This document shows, in pieces, positions 27,289 through 39,700 of a stretch of 64,000 bases of DNA (the first letter of the stretch is position 1; each line of letters begins with the position of its first letter). The notes under the pieces were generated by a model that worked only from the letters and a program-made list of their open reading frames with translations, was not told the origin of the DNA and did not search any database. The position numbers and the translations under genes are program-made. Source of the DNA: Sphagnum compactum (taxonomy: Eukaryota; Bryophyta; Sphagnopsida; Sphagnales); the NCBI GenBank assembly GCA_965153455.1, contig OZ234498.1, positions 3,720,001 to 3,784,000 on the forward strand, written 5' to 3'.

Positions 27289-28403
27289 TCATGGTGGAGG
27301 TGGACTGCCGCTGCTGCCGCCGCCGCCGCCACCACCTCCATTCACAGTACACACAATTGCTATGCAAATACCGCTTCCTCCGTTTCCACCATTTCCGTTA
27401 CGGTTCCCAGAACCATTACCGTTACCGTTACCATTGCCATTACCTCCAGGACCATTTCCGTTACCATTGCCATTGCCGTTACCATTTCCATTGCCATTAC
27501 CATTACCATTCCATGGACCATTGCCGTTACCGTTACCATTGCCGTTTCCATTTCCATTCCCTCGACCATCACCGCCTCCTCGTCCTCCCCTCCACCCTCC
27601 TCCAGGGTAATTCCTACCGCCACCTCCCCAATACTTGCTCTCATGAGCTGCAGCAGCAGCAGTTTTCTTGTCGTCGGAAGTTGGGATTACTTCCTGAAAT
27701 AAAACAGAACATGCAATACAGTGAACTGCGCCTTCAGAATATGCGAAGGAGATTGATTCTTTCACTTCTAAGTGGTCACAACAATCTAAGAAATCAAGAG
27801 TAAGATGCGAGGAAGAAGCAATCACCGCTCGTCATTCTACACTATTTGACAAATCCGCTGAAACTATTCAGCTCATGATGTATGTAACTTAGTATCATTT
27901 AGGCGCAGTTCAGACAAAATCGGAGTATCATGTAATTTTTGCTCACACACACAGATCCACAGAGAGAGGATCACGAACTCGAAATCCACAACTAGACATG
28001 ACCAAATCTATGCTGATCAGCTGATGATAGTCACCGAACGACAATAAATTCAATACTTAGTTCCAAGAGAGTGAGTGCCTGCGTTCACACATACCGGTGT
28101 TGGATCTTTCTCAGCTGCATCAGCTTTGCTAGGTTGTACATCCGGCTCTCCGCGCAGCCGCCTTCCAATGAGCTCCTTTTCAAGTTCCACAACCTGGACC
28201 TCGGCAGCACCAATAACGCTATTGTCCAAAACCTGTACATCAATATCATGACCTGCGTTCATCAAGGGCCGGCCGCAAGCCCCCGGCGAGACTAGCAAAG
28301 CCAATGTACAAAGCAGGACTAGAGCTGGTCCGAGAATGATGGGGCGCAGGAGCCTGTAGGAGGCTCTCAGCCCAGCAGCATCCGTGAGGAAGATATAACC
28401 CAT
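27289..28403 (-). CDS. Secreted glycine-rich protein with Gly-Asn repeats, two exons
   Basis: Exon 1 is 28,403-28,095 and exon 2 is 27,693-27,289, joined in phase 0 across a 401-bp intron with donor CCG|GTATGT and acceptor TTTTATTTCAG|GAA. The product is 237 residues. The start is set by an in-frame TAG only 12 bases upstream (28,413-28,415). Residues about 22-44 form a hydrophobic segment (ILGPALVLLCTLALLVSPG) typical of a signal peptide, after an unusually long N-terminal stretch. A charged region follows (VVELEKELIGRRLRG). Exon 2 holds a GGGGRNYPGGGWRGGRGGG block, then a long run of Gly-Asn dipeptides, two cysteines in ICIAIVC, a poly-Gly run and a PPPP end. This fits plant glycine-rich cell-wall or apoplast proteins; the exact role is unknown. 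The repeat is encoded by imperfect hexanucleotides (about 27,395-27,560), so length is likely polymorphic. Confidence 0.8.
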
Positions 28404-28960
28404 ATATGATCCCTACCAAGGTCTAATCTCTTCAACCTTCTTCACTAGTAGGCAATTGGCATGTTGGTTGGACTTTGCCACCACTGCTGCTGCTGCTACT
28501 TGGAACAACTTCTACTATGCGAGGAGCACCAGCTGCTGGCAGTAAGCTATAAGTAGCGATCATGCAACCGTCCCCACTGCAAGCGAGCTTTGTAAATGCC
28601 GTGGCTTTTTGCTGATTTTTTTCTTCTCAACTTGTCAGCCTGGATGAAACTAGGTTGTCGTAAGTAGTACTGCAGCAGCCACCGCTATTGACTTTCAGGC
28701 ACCCTGCTCAAGCTGAGTGCCGATGGGAGTGGGGCCCTGGAGCTTGTTTCCTTCCTTCTCCGCGTGTCTGCAGGTAGCATTAAACTTTTACTGCCGTAGA
28801 GCAGAAGCTGAACTCATGTAAAATGTTAGCCCCATAACTGCTGCTGTACATCATATTGGCTTTAAATGATAGCCAAGTTCTTGTACCCTAGTCCAGAAAA
28901 AATCTACAACACTACAAAGAAAAACTAAGAATACTTAACTAGTGTTTTAGTGCAGGGTAA
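28404..28960. other. Probable 5' flank of the glycine-rich protein gene
   Basis: This GC-richer stretch lies upstream of the minus-strand gene. It holds a CTG/CAG-rich tract (about 28,481-28,500), but no convincing TATA box. The only candidate is a weak TTATAG-type motif on the minus strand near 28,548, about 145 bp upstream of the ATG. Confidence 0.35.
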
Positions 28961-28963
28961 TGC

Positions 28964-29051
28964 TCTCAGAACAGGGAGTTCCAGAAGTAATTAAGCGCCT
29001 GCCCGAGGTGGAGCCAAGGGGCACTTACTTCCAGAACTCCCAAACTCTGAG
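28964..29051. repeat. Imperfect foldback with arms of about 25 bp
   Basis: GGGAGTTCCAGAAGTAA faces TTACTTCCAGAACTCCC (two mismatched base pairs in the 17-bp core). Outward, CTCAGA pairs with TCTGAG. The loop is about 38 bp. The outer ends (CAGGGTAATG...) recall hAT-type MITE termini, but no target duplication is clear. Confidence 0.6.
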
Positions 29052-29460
29052 GGTGTTGCTAAGTGGAAAAATTGAAATAACTTTTGAATTTTTCCATTAT
29101 ACCCCATAGGTGCCTGCCAAATCAAAGATCAATCACTGAACCAACCAAAGTGGGACATTTTGCAGGTGTGGTTGTTTTGTTTTTCAAAATGCCCAGTGCG
29201 ATTTTATGTGTGTAAGCATACCTGCAAATACACTACGAAAAATCTTGGAGGTTGTTACAAAATTCTTATAAGTCTGATTAGAAATCTTTCATCACGTTTA
29301 GTTCATCAAATTATGTTTGTGTCTACAGCAGTGGATGTACTATCATACCGTCCAACATAACATAATTATATGCAGTGAACTGTAGATTTGGGTGGGTATG
29401 TGTTATATTCTGATTTGTGAAATAGTTTTGTTTATTGTAAAGCCCACCCAGACAGATTAT

Positions 29461-29832
29461 GTTACCCGGCACCCACCAGCGCACCATCCATTGCAAACCT
29501 GTTTTGTCCCAATTGTCTATTAATTGAGTCACCAAGGTTCCACCTTGATAAGCTATGGATCCTTTATGTCCCCTCACTGTACATCTAGGTTACCTACGTA
29601 AGTGCCTAAGTGGGTAAATTGTAGGTAAGTAGATAGGGAACAAGTGTGGTTAAAATATGTAAGTAAGGCACTTGATGGTTACTAGGTAGGTAGATGCATG
29701 TGGATGGTTGTACATAGCTAACCACTGTGGTTAGCTATGGGAGTCCACTAGTATACAAAGGAAAAAGAGCTTCTTGTCCACACACTATCCATCATGCATG
29801 GTGCGCGTGATGCGCGCGCTGGTTTACCCTGG
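29461..29832. mobile_element. MITE family 1, copy 1
   Basis: The left end CGGCACCCACCAGCGCACCA faces a right end ...CATGGTGCGCGTGATGCGC; reverse-complemented it matches the family terminus imperfectly. Shared internal landmarks with the copies at 34,566 and 63,531 are GGTAGGTAGAT, a near-palindrome TAGCTAACCACTGTGGTTAG, a CTTGTCC-like segment and ATCCATCATGCATGGTGCGC before the end. About 370 bp, no coding capacity. Confidence 0.75.
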
Positions 29833-32800
29833 CCCGCATTTGCAGCCCAAAAGAGATTTCTGCACCAATCCTTTGGATTTTAAGGTTGTACAAAAGTGGA
29901 ATGAAATATAAATTGTAAAATGTTGCATTTTAATTAATCTCCAGTTTCTCCACATGTTATTTGTATTATACCACAACCAACTTGATGATTTATGTACCTA
30001 TAGAAGGTGGTTATCTAGGTCTATATATTAGGAAATTCCTTCCTCCTAACCTCCCTATTAATGACAAGAGTTCGACCTGTCTAAGTCATGTCCTTTACTT
30101 TGTGCTCACGTACATTGGAGAGCTTGACTCTTTGTCAAGTGTGTCCCACAGTCCACGCAGGGCAATCAGACAGACACATGGATAGGTAGGGCTCTTAGAG
30201 GTTCACTGCCGTTATGACACTCCAATTTACTTTTGTTTCTGGCTTGGACGGAGGCAAGCTGGGTGGCAGTAGGCCACATGGCCTTAATTAAATTAACTCT
30301 AATAGCAAAAGGCTTTTAAAGATTTTGTTACAGATTTTGGTACCAGCGTGTTTTGCCTTCTCCTTGATCAAGCAGGGCAGACATTGTACTGTGATATTAC
30401 AACCTCACAACTCTTTATGGTGGTGGGCCCCAAGACCCCCCACATTCGGAAGCCAGAAACTATATACCAAACCACTATCTACTAAGGACATCTTTCCATT
30501 ATGCTAGCAGTTTTCCATTATTTTTTTCCAGTTACCTGTCCTCACAATCACCTCACAGCTCTACCAACCAAAGATAGAGGACACGGAGGAGCTGCGAGTC
30601 ACACTATTACTCACCACAAAAATAGCACTTGTTTTTTTTACCTGGAATGTGTTCTCGTAGTTCCTAACATTGATTAATTACATATTTTCAATGCAGTTGA
30701 AGCTCTCCAATGCAAAACTCCTGTCCATGTAACAAGAAACAAGGCCCCATGTCAGCGGCCTTCCACGAGGCTGTTGTGATTATAATTACACATAGTGTGC
30801 TATGATCACAAGAGCCTAATTGAAAGAGACCCTAATAATGCACCTTTATGTGAGTTGACTAGTTATCAACCTATTGCCCAGTTCATTCAGCAGTAAACCA
30901 CTAGAACATTTAGAGTCTAGACTTTTATTTGTGCTAACGGATCAAAAAGCATTTACAAAAAGCATTCATAACCTAATTTGTTAATAATCGAGTTGAACCA
31001 GCACCGTAAATTGATACCTTCAACTTCTTGAAAATTTTCATAAAATGTACTAGATGTAAGCATTAGATGTACTAAATTTGTTGAGTGTACTATATGTGCT
31101 TGATGTAAGCACTACATGTACTAGATGTGCTTGTTTAAAACATGTATTAAGAAAGTGTGCAAACAAGTTTCAATTTTACTTTAAGTTTCAAGGTGTGTGT
31201 AAGTAAAATGATTCACTTTTGGTGTTACAATGGCAATTTGTATGATATGAGTGTAAATGTAATGTCTAATTTATATTTTACATGTCAAAATTTGTCAATA
31301 GAGACTTTAATTGATGTGATTAATTTGAGTATGCATATGATGTAAATGGTTGATATGCATAATTTACAAAATTAAAAAATCTATGAATTTCTCAAATGAA
31401 ACTCTTGGACTTTTACTTAGGACAAGTTTCATATATGGACATCAAAATGATCCAATGGTTGATATTATGATTATCAAGGATTCAATTTTAATTAAACAAT
31501 GTATCAATAAATGAAGTATTAAAGATTTTGGAGCATGTCAATTGTACATTGTTGTTAATGTTTTTCTTTTGTTAGTGTTAAAAACACATGTTTTTCAAGA
31601 GTCCATACCACTATGAAAAAATATCCATTTTATATTGGGTTTGTGCATCCATATTCAAAACAATTATCTTTAGGTGGGGTTAAAGATGAATTGAAAGATA
31701 TCACTTGGAATTGATGAATTGTTGTTGCTTAACTACTTACTCCTCCCAAGTCTAAAAGAAATACAACGGAAATGAACTTTGGGTGATATTGCAAGGTAGG
31801 TCACTTTAGCTTCTAAACACCTTCCAACAAAATTCTAGTTTTAATCCCATGTGTAAAACATGTAGTCAAGGTTCCTAAGAACTAGCCCATAACCAACCAA
31901 AATTAGACAATAGATTTCTACTAATGTTCAGCAGTGTATCAACTTTTGAACATACCAACTAATCTTCGTTTTGGATCTTTTCAACAATTTCATACTAACT
32001 TGGTGTCATGGACTGTATGAATTCATATAAGTTTTTAAAAAGGTTTCCAAAATATATGTTTGGAAGGTTGTAATTTTTTTTTAATTATAGGAATATAGAA
32101 AGGCCTAGAATGTTGAGTTGATAGAAGGTTCTAAAACGTACCAATACAATAGAAAAATGTAAAAGGTTGAATTGGTGGAAGAAAAATGTAAAAGGTTGAA
32201 TTGGTGGAAGGTTTTAGAAACTTGGTGAAATCCTAAAAGGTCTTCAAGAACAATATAAATAAGAGGTTTTGAAGGCATCAATTTTCAATCTCACAAACAC
32301 AATTTGTGACAAATAAATAGTGCATTTTCATTTCAACACTAATTAGTTTTGTATTGTGTTTTGTTCCATCAATAAAGCCTTATATTTCCCATTCATGACT
32401 TATAATTTAATCATGCAATTCAAGCGGGCTTTGCCCTCTTAATTCAATCATTACTTGCTTTCAAATTTACAATAGCCTTCCGTCAAAACTTCATGTTGTT
32501 TTTAAATCAAGGTCTTGTTATAATATCTTTTTAAAAAATTTCGTACTAATTAGGTATTGGTATTGGATATTGTTAAAAAAATTCATGTTAGTTAGGTATG
32601 GGTATTGGAGTTTTTTTTTAAAAAGTTCATCTTGGCCTAGTTTTGATAGAATCCAAGGCTAATATTTTATTAACATGAGCCAAGAAAGTACTTGATATGG
32701 AAATTATTATAAACTTGGTATGAAACTAGTATTATTTCAAATACTAGCTGATAAACAAAACCTAATACAAGGCTTATATTATATCATCAATTGATTGTAC

Positions 32801-33290
32801 ATTGACATGTATAATTGTGACCCCAAGGCTATGGTTTGAATTAAGCTATTTTTAGACCTGTAAACTCACAATAAAATGACCAACAATACCTTTTTGATTG
32901 ATTTTAAACCAATGGTTTGGCCACTCAAGCTGATGTGGCAAAACATGATTTAAAAAGAAATGATTATCAAGCCTACTTGAATTGTTTTTCAATTATTATG
33001 ACCGCAAAAATGTTACATATTATTGTGTAAAGGTGTACATCAATTATTTTCAAGAAAATGTCATTTTTAGATCATTAAATTCATTTCAAACTTATTCTTG
33101 AATGTTCCCATAACATATTTGAAACACTATTGTGTGCTTGAATACCAAACATTTAAACATTTGGGTGGAATCATAGTTAGAGGACTATTTGAACCATTAC
33201 AATTGCAATTTTTTTGGATTCTAGATCAATGTAAAAACATTATCAAATCTTCAAATATTTATGCTACATTATACTGATTGAACTAATGTG
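29833..33290. other. Intergenic DNA
   Basis: No recognisable gene. It contains degenerate TGTACTAGATGT-type repeats (about 31,046-31,132), a perfect 29-bp tandem duplication (32,152-32,209) and a two-copy repeat of about 50 bp around TAGGTATTGGTATTGG (about 32,530-32,630). Confidence 0.55.
32152..32209. repeat. Perfect 29-bp tandem duplication
   Basis: The unit starting GAAAAATGTAAAAGGTTGAA and ending TTGGTGGAA occurs twice head to tail without mismatch (32,152-32,180 and 32,181-32,209), so the duplication is recent. Confidence 0.9.
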
Positions 33291-33307
33291 TGGCTCGCTG
33301 TTAGGAT

Positions 33308-33365
33308 CATGTGCTGGCACTAGGTGCAATGTCTTCCTAAACAAGGGTTCAATTCCCTCACATGA
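33308..33365 (+). repeat. tRNA-like relic or SINE-type pol III motif
   Basis: GGGTTCAATTCCC matches the tRNA T-arm/B-box. ATCATGT at 33,308 and ACATGAT just after the B-box form a perfect 7-bp acceptor-like stem. A TGGCACTAGGTG stretch resembles an A-box. The spacing between A-box and T-loop is about a dozen bases too short for a tRNA and no anticodon arm can be drawn. It is therefore a relic or a SINE-like promoter, not a functional tRNA. Confidence 0.3.
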
Positions 33366-34560
33366 TTTGTCAATTTATTTTTTACTTAAGTTTGCCACTC
33401 CAATTCTCCGACACTCGCCAAATGGCTCCAATTTTCTTTCTACTATAGCCTAAATTCAAATTCTATCAAAACTGAATTAGCCACTATTCACATACACAAT
33501 ACATCCTACAATAGCCAAATACACCACACCTGCAAAGAGAAAGCAGCCATATTGTAGCCACCTAGGTTGCTAGCTCTAGCAAACAGTAGCCACTTAGGCC
33601 ACTTCCAACATTCCTTAAGAAAACACTGGTATGTACCGACCTCGGATTTCACCGACTTCTCACTGGCCACTCTGGTTGTTGTGGTCAACATGGATATTGC
33701 TGACATGACCAGATGAGCCACTTATGATTTTCCAAATGCTTGCCTGCGAGATGCATTAGACACAAGTGCCTGGCAAGTTAGTAAACGGATAATTACATCC
33801 ACTACCAACAGACTTGAACACCAGTATCTGATCAGGTTGAACATGTTTTGATAATCTGAAAAGAACTAAAGTTTTCGACATCTAATTAGGAGTGGTGGAG
33901 ACTCGAGAGGACTGAAGGAAAACAATTAATGAGCTGCTTAGCAATGATGTGGAGGCATATATATGTAACCACAAGAAATTATTTTAGGATTCCCTGTGGG
34001 ACCATCAAGAAACACCAGAACTTCCCCTATGCAAACATGAAATGGTTTGTTTGACAATTGGAAAATGCAATGATTCCTCTGGTTCACAGTGAGAAAATTA
34101 GAATAAAACATTGAAATATTGGTCCACTATTAATAGTAGAAATAAAAGCCCATTGTGAATGAATTATGAAGCAAGTTCCCGTCCTTATATAGAGGAACTT
34201 TGCTTTCAAATGCCGAACCCCAAATTCTTTGTTGTGATTGAAGGTTTGGGGATCATTTTTATGATTGCAAAAAGAGATATATCACACCCAATAGCAAATG
34301 GAGCAATTTAATCATATTTTCTTGACATTGTTTTCAAAGGGCAGTTGACAGGTGGGTAATGTTAGTTTGATCCATGGTCACTCTTGGCAGTTCCCAAATT
34401 GGAGTTTTCCCTCCATTGAAGTTGGATACACATGTTGATCAGGCTGGGCCCACAGTATGTATTGTCAAAATCCATCATAGAATGTCAAGTGAACGGAAAA
34501 TACTCAAGTTCAACTTTAATCTTCAATGGTTTGCAATCATCAATCCAAGGGGTCTAGAAA
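33366..34560. other. Intergenic DNA, mildly GC-richer, no gene recognised
   Basis: Composition is gene-like in places, and the minus-strand frame at 33,506-33,721 is open for 71 codons, but no domain or splice pattern is recognisable. Confidence 0.4.
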
Positions 34561-34565
34561 CTGAC

Positions 34566-34938
34566 CCAGCACCCACCAATGCACCATCCATTGGAAACCC
34601 AGTATGACTCAATAGTGGATGATCCACAACTGACCAAGGATCCACCTTCGTGACCTATCTTGTAAACTCTTCTACACCCTCTCCCGTCACAATAGGTATC
34701 TAGGTAACTACTAACTACTTTGTAAGTGGGTACATATCCTATGGAAGTAGGGGAATGTAAGCGGTTACTATGTTGGTAGGTAATTAGGGAAGGCACTTGG
34801 TGCTACTAGGTAGGTAGATCCAATAGTTGGTACATTGGTAACCGCTGTGATTAGATATCGGACAGGAATGCAATGCAAAATTGTTTCCTGTCCACAGATC
34901 ATTCATCTTGCATGGTATGCTGGTGGGTGCTGGTTCAC
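34566..34938. mobile_element. MITE family 1, copy 2
   Basis: It starts CCAGCACCCACCAATGCACC and ends GCTGGTGGGTGCTGGTTCAC, whose reverse complement is GTGAACCAGCACCCACCAGC. It shares CTAGGTAGGTAGAT, a GGTAACCGCTGTGATTAGAT block and TTTCCTGTCC with the sister copies. No coding capacity. Confidence 0.8.
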
Positions 34939-36387
34939 TCTCTCCCTTGAGTGTGAGTTCATCTGACATAGTACCATAGTATTGTCACAAAAGACCCCAT
35001 TTTGAGCCCTGGAGGTCTTGAAGGTATGGAAAATTACAATCCCAAAAGAACAAGGAAAAGAAACCTAAGTCAAAGGAGGGAAGAATCAAAGTTTCAATAA
35101 TTTGGCAGGGAGCTGCCAGAATAGATTATAATTTATATGATGTTCCCTTCAGGATAAAGATCACATCTGGCCAAATAGACACAAGAACAGCATGCTCAAG
35201 TAGTGTATAATTGCAGGCAGAAAAGATTGAAGTCGGTCACTGGTAAGTTGACTCTTGTGTAGCAGACTTTAATGCTGCCGCGTACTACTCAGCTAGAAGT
35301 TGCAATCCTGTTTGCTCTGACTTTTGATCCCAGAGAGTCATCTTGTACATTAGTGCTTCTTGCAAATGCCGGTGATTTAAAAAAACAGCTGCCAATTGAA
35401 CAATAAGAAATTATTTTGCCTAAAAAGCTCTTATGGAGTGTTGACAGGTAGTGCTTTTGGTGCCATGGCCCCATGGGTGTATGTATATATGTGTGCAGTG
35501 TATGGTCAGTGATGACAAAGGCCAAGAAATGAATGAGTCGAACACTGATTGCAGAACTAGGTCTAGTGGCCTCCACTCCTTGCTGAGTTAGTTAGCTGCC
35601 ATGTGCCAGTTGCTGATTCCGAATAAAATCTTGGGTACATCCCCCACCCATCCATACACCCACACCTTTCACCGCGTCTGATAAATGGGGTAATATATAC
35701 CAAGGTCACAGAGTCTCTCACATTATAATACATAGTAATATCGATTTCTCTAACTGATATTGTGCTGCTGTCAGGAGGCTGAGACTTTTATGTGCTTGCC
35801 AGAGTACGTTCTCCAGCATGATCTCTACTTATATTCGAGCTCCTACCCGCTCTTGCAGATAACATCAATGGTGTGGAAAGGACATTTGCTAATTTCTTTT
35901 CGATAGGACTTTGTGTCGACCAGCTGTGGTGAAACTTTGAATACTGCACTGGTGAAGTAAGTGCTCAGCTCTTTTGAAAATAATAGCTTATGATGATGAG
36001 ACCAGAATTAAGCAAGCAGCTTGGTGATGCAAGTTAGTGCTGAAGGTTATGAGCTGCAATCAATTCTGCCTGCCAGACTATATCCTCCTCCAACTGCTGA
36101 TCAAGTTCCTGACCATGATGCTAATTGAGTTCGATCTGATTTGGGTGTTGGGGTGCTTCTGTCTGGCACCCTCTTTTTGCACTTTTCAAGTTGCCAAGGA
36201 AAGTATAACCAATGGTCCAACGAAGTTTTACTTGATTCCAACCCTAGTGAAGCAGGTGAGGTACCACCACACAGATCTACAGCTCAGAATCAAGCAATCT
36301 AATAGAAGAGGGAATTAGAGTCCCTTGGTCGGAGGTAGTGTCTCCTAAGGTACCCAATCTAGTACATGTAGATAGTAAATGAACTTA
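34939..36387. other. Intergenic DNA, no gene recognised
   Basis: Balanced base composition with short open frames (35,289-35,576 minus; 36,037-36,318 plus). No domain, splice pattern or repeat could be recognised. Confidence 0.4.
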
Positions 36388-36711
36388 GGGCGACTTCAGA
36401 CAAGGGTCCAAAATCCAGGGACCAATGAATTCAAGCAATCTTATTGATGGAAAGCTTTAAATTGGTCCCAAGGCCTTTAGACAAGAGTCCAAGACCAAAA
36501 AGTGGCAAATTGAGGCTAAACCTACATGACACCTGTTTTGGAGGGAAAATCAATTGGTTCGGACCAAATAAGAGTGCTAAAGGAGAGTTCCTAATTTGGA
36601 GAACCAAGAATCAAGCTAGGGACCAAGGTAGAGTCCAATTCAAGGATTCAATTTGTTTCAAATCAGTCCAAATTGGTTCTTAGGAAATTGGACCCTCGTC
36701 TAAAGTGGGCC
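36388..36711. mobile_element. MITE family 3, PIF/Harbinger (Tourist)-like
   Basis: The left end GGGCGACTTCAGACAAGGGT plus CCAA faces a right end whose reverse complement is GGCCCACTTTAGACGAGGGT plus CCAA; about 20 of 24 match. The flanking triplets are TTA (left) and GTA (right), one mismatch from the TWA target duplication typical of PIF/Harbinger. The 324-bp interior repeats GGTCC/GGACC motifs and has no coding capacity. Confidence 0.6.
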
Positions 36712-39700
36712 GTAATCTCTCTTCTAAGTAATACTTTTCGAGGCAAAGCAAAAGTCATAACTTTTTTGAAGAGAAAGCAAGCTAGAAATCTATACATGAA
36801 CACCATGGCAAAAATGGTGTTATCACTATTTTTGTTACATCTAACAAAGGGCATCTTTTTGACTAAAAGCAACCTCATAACTTTTTTTCTTTGTTTTTTG
36901 AAAACTTGCCCAACTTTATTCCAAGGAAACAAGAAGAAGACAAGGGAAGCATAATGGACAATAATGAAAGGCAAGGGCCAAGAGTAAACAATAAACAATT
37001 AAGCAAATATCCCAACAAGCCAAGGCACTCATTGAAGAGATAATAACTCATATACATATGGCTACAAGTAAGCCAGATTCAAGGATGGGTGGTGGGTTAA
37101 CAAGTGGTGGGAAATGGGAGGTGGTTGACCACTACAACATGGCTTTAAATCTAGAAGTTTTTAACATCTTTTGTAGTGTCATATAAAACTCATTGTCTAA
37201 GAAAGGTTTTAAAGATCGAGACAGGCGGAATGTTTGGGCCTTTTATCCTTCATATGTTGTTGACACAAGCCTATAGAAAACCATCAACTTCTTTTTGTTG
37301 ACGACCAAAATTTTCTATTGCTAAGGGCATGGATTAGTAGCTTGGTGCCAATCTTTGTAGTTCCTAATTTCCTTAATTTGATCCACCTTTGAAGTTGCAA
37401 ACCTTGACGTCAAAATCATTTGAGGTAGGTTGGAATGTGTGGGATCTGTAATGATGATGTCAACTACAATGCGAACCCTATCATTAGATAAGGCTATGTT
37501 GACAAGTCAACAATAGATCTGTTTAAGAAATGAAATAAACATATGAAGTTGTTCATGTACAAGTTGAAAATCAACTTCCTAAGCAATGGATGCAATGACA
37601 TCTTGCACTACATCATGTGTCCAAGTCATTATAGTGTGTGCATCTCAACAGGTGGATGCTTAATAGGTTGAAATTTTTTTTTGTACACACAACAAAGAAA
37701 GCTTGACATTAATAAACATGGGAACCCTATCTGGATCAAATTTTGAACGCCTCTTTAAAAATCATATTGAAAGAGGTGTGGGTAAAAGCAAGGTAATAAG
37801 AGACAACAACTTTTTCCTAAGCCATTGTGACTAATCCAAAGAGGTTGATGTGCCAACATGGATTAGTTTAAAAAGTCCTAAAATGGTAATTTTTCCTTAG
37901 ATAATGTTTTTACATTGCTTCACAATGTTAAAAACACTAGGTTATGATTTTAAAACACATTAAAAAATATTATACGTTCATTGGATTACTCTCAAACTTA
38001 TTTTGATATTAAATTATTGAAATGTTTAGATTATTGATATATTATAATGGACATATAAAAAATGCAACACAAATTTTCAATATGAATTTGATGTACTAGA
38101 CTTATAAACATGTCAACATTGGTTATAGTGATAGTGGATCTATTTACCATAATTTGACATGTATGTTGATGCACACATTTTGAGATGGAATCCTCTACAT
38201 GTGCTAAAATTGCCTACCCCTAGATTACTCAAAAGGGGAAGCCCATTTGAACTAGGATGGGCAAGAGGTCATAAGTTGCCAATAAACGTTGTTGTAAAGG
38301 AAATCACCATTGTCTACATTGAACAAGGTTTCAAAAAGGAAAGGATGTTGGTTAAACAAATTGTCACATGAGGATGTAGACATATATTGTGCTTAGGAAT
38401 AGACACAACCCTAAGCTTGTCCCAAGGTATTGGTGGTAACTTTTTGAAATGATAGTAATAAAAAAAAAAATTCTTTGAAGCACGTTCTTTAGCTTCACAC
38501 ATTAGGACAAGAGGGTTGTGTGAAAACTTCAACATGGGAACAGGGAAAAATGACATTCATGGAAACCTTTCAATCAATTCACTTACACAAGCCAAACAAT
38601 GCAAATGATGCCAAATTGGGTCAAGGACTTATTTCAAACTCACCTTAGACTTGCATGGTTTAAATTTTGGAACATGCACCATTTTCCTCCATATAATATA
38701 CTTTGGAGTTGTGAATGGGGACTACATTGAAATGGCAAAAATTCCCCAAAGTCTCAAAATGGATTTGCAAAGCTTAAATACATAGTGTCCCAAACTTTTG
38801 GAGCATCAAAAGTCCTTCAAAACGGGGTTATTTTGAACATATGAAACTCATTACAATATTGATTTTGTCAAGATTTTTTCAAAGAGCTAAAGATATCTTG
38901 ATTCAGAAGTGATTTGATCCCCCAAATTGTTGAAATAATGGTCAAATGTCATTTTGGTAGTTTGATTATCAACTAAGTTTTTGGCCAAAACTCCCATTAC
39001 AAATGATTAATTGTTTAATGTGACCCACCTAAAATATTTTACTCTTCAAGAACTTTCCAATGGTCTAAAGAAGGCCAATTTGGACAATGTTTCATACTTC
39101 AAACCTTGCTCCAAAATTGTAAGACACCCCATATATCACATTCCCAAAAATGGGAATGCATTTAAGAATGTCAAGGGGACTCCTTGCACTCCCACACATT
39201 TATTGTTCACAAAAGAAATGTTCTCAGTTGTCTCCCTTACCTAAGTTTCCCATTTGTTTTATTTCAACCTTGGTTGCAACCCAAGGCTAAAATTGCAATA
39301 AAAACTTACACTTTATTTTATTCCATAATACATAATAATCCATGCTTGTATAATAGAATAAAAACCAAGTTATGATGAGTGTGTTGAAGCACATTTTAGT
39401 ATTCTGGAAAATGTGTTTTAATTTGTTAAGTTCATGTGGTAGATTAGGATTGGTTGTTCATTCTTTTTTTTATATTGGTTATAGAGCTTAAAATCATTGA
39501 TGACTATCTTTGAAGAGTGCTTTTGGATATTCAATAATTCATTTCAAACTAATATAAATGTTACAATGATATATTAACAACTATCATATAGACGCATCAC
39601 ACATTTTCAACATTAACTTAATTAACCAACAAATATTGGCATGTAAAGTAAACAATGATTATAGTCTTTGTGATGCATTCTATTGTGATTCTATTGAATA

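Noticed and set aside
27192-27803. Long plus-strand open frames opposite the glycine-rich gene (Pro/Leu- and His/Tyr-rich)
   Set aside because: They are antisense by-products of the hexanucleotide repeat. The minus strand has matching splice sites, a start after an in-frame stop and a signal-like segment.
28910-28925. CACTACAAAGAAAAAC as a possible CACTA end
   Set aside because: No matching inverted partner or 3-bp target duplication was found nearby.
33308-33365. Functional tRNA gene
   Set aside because: The A-box to T-loop distance is too short and there is no anticodon arm.
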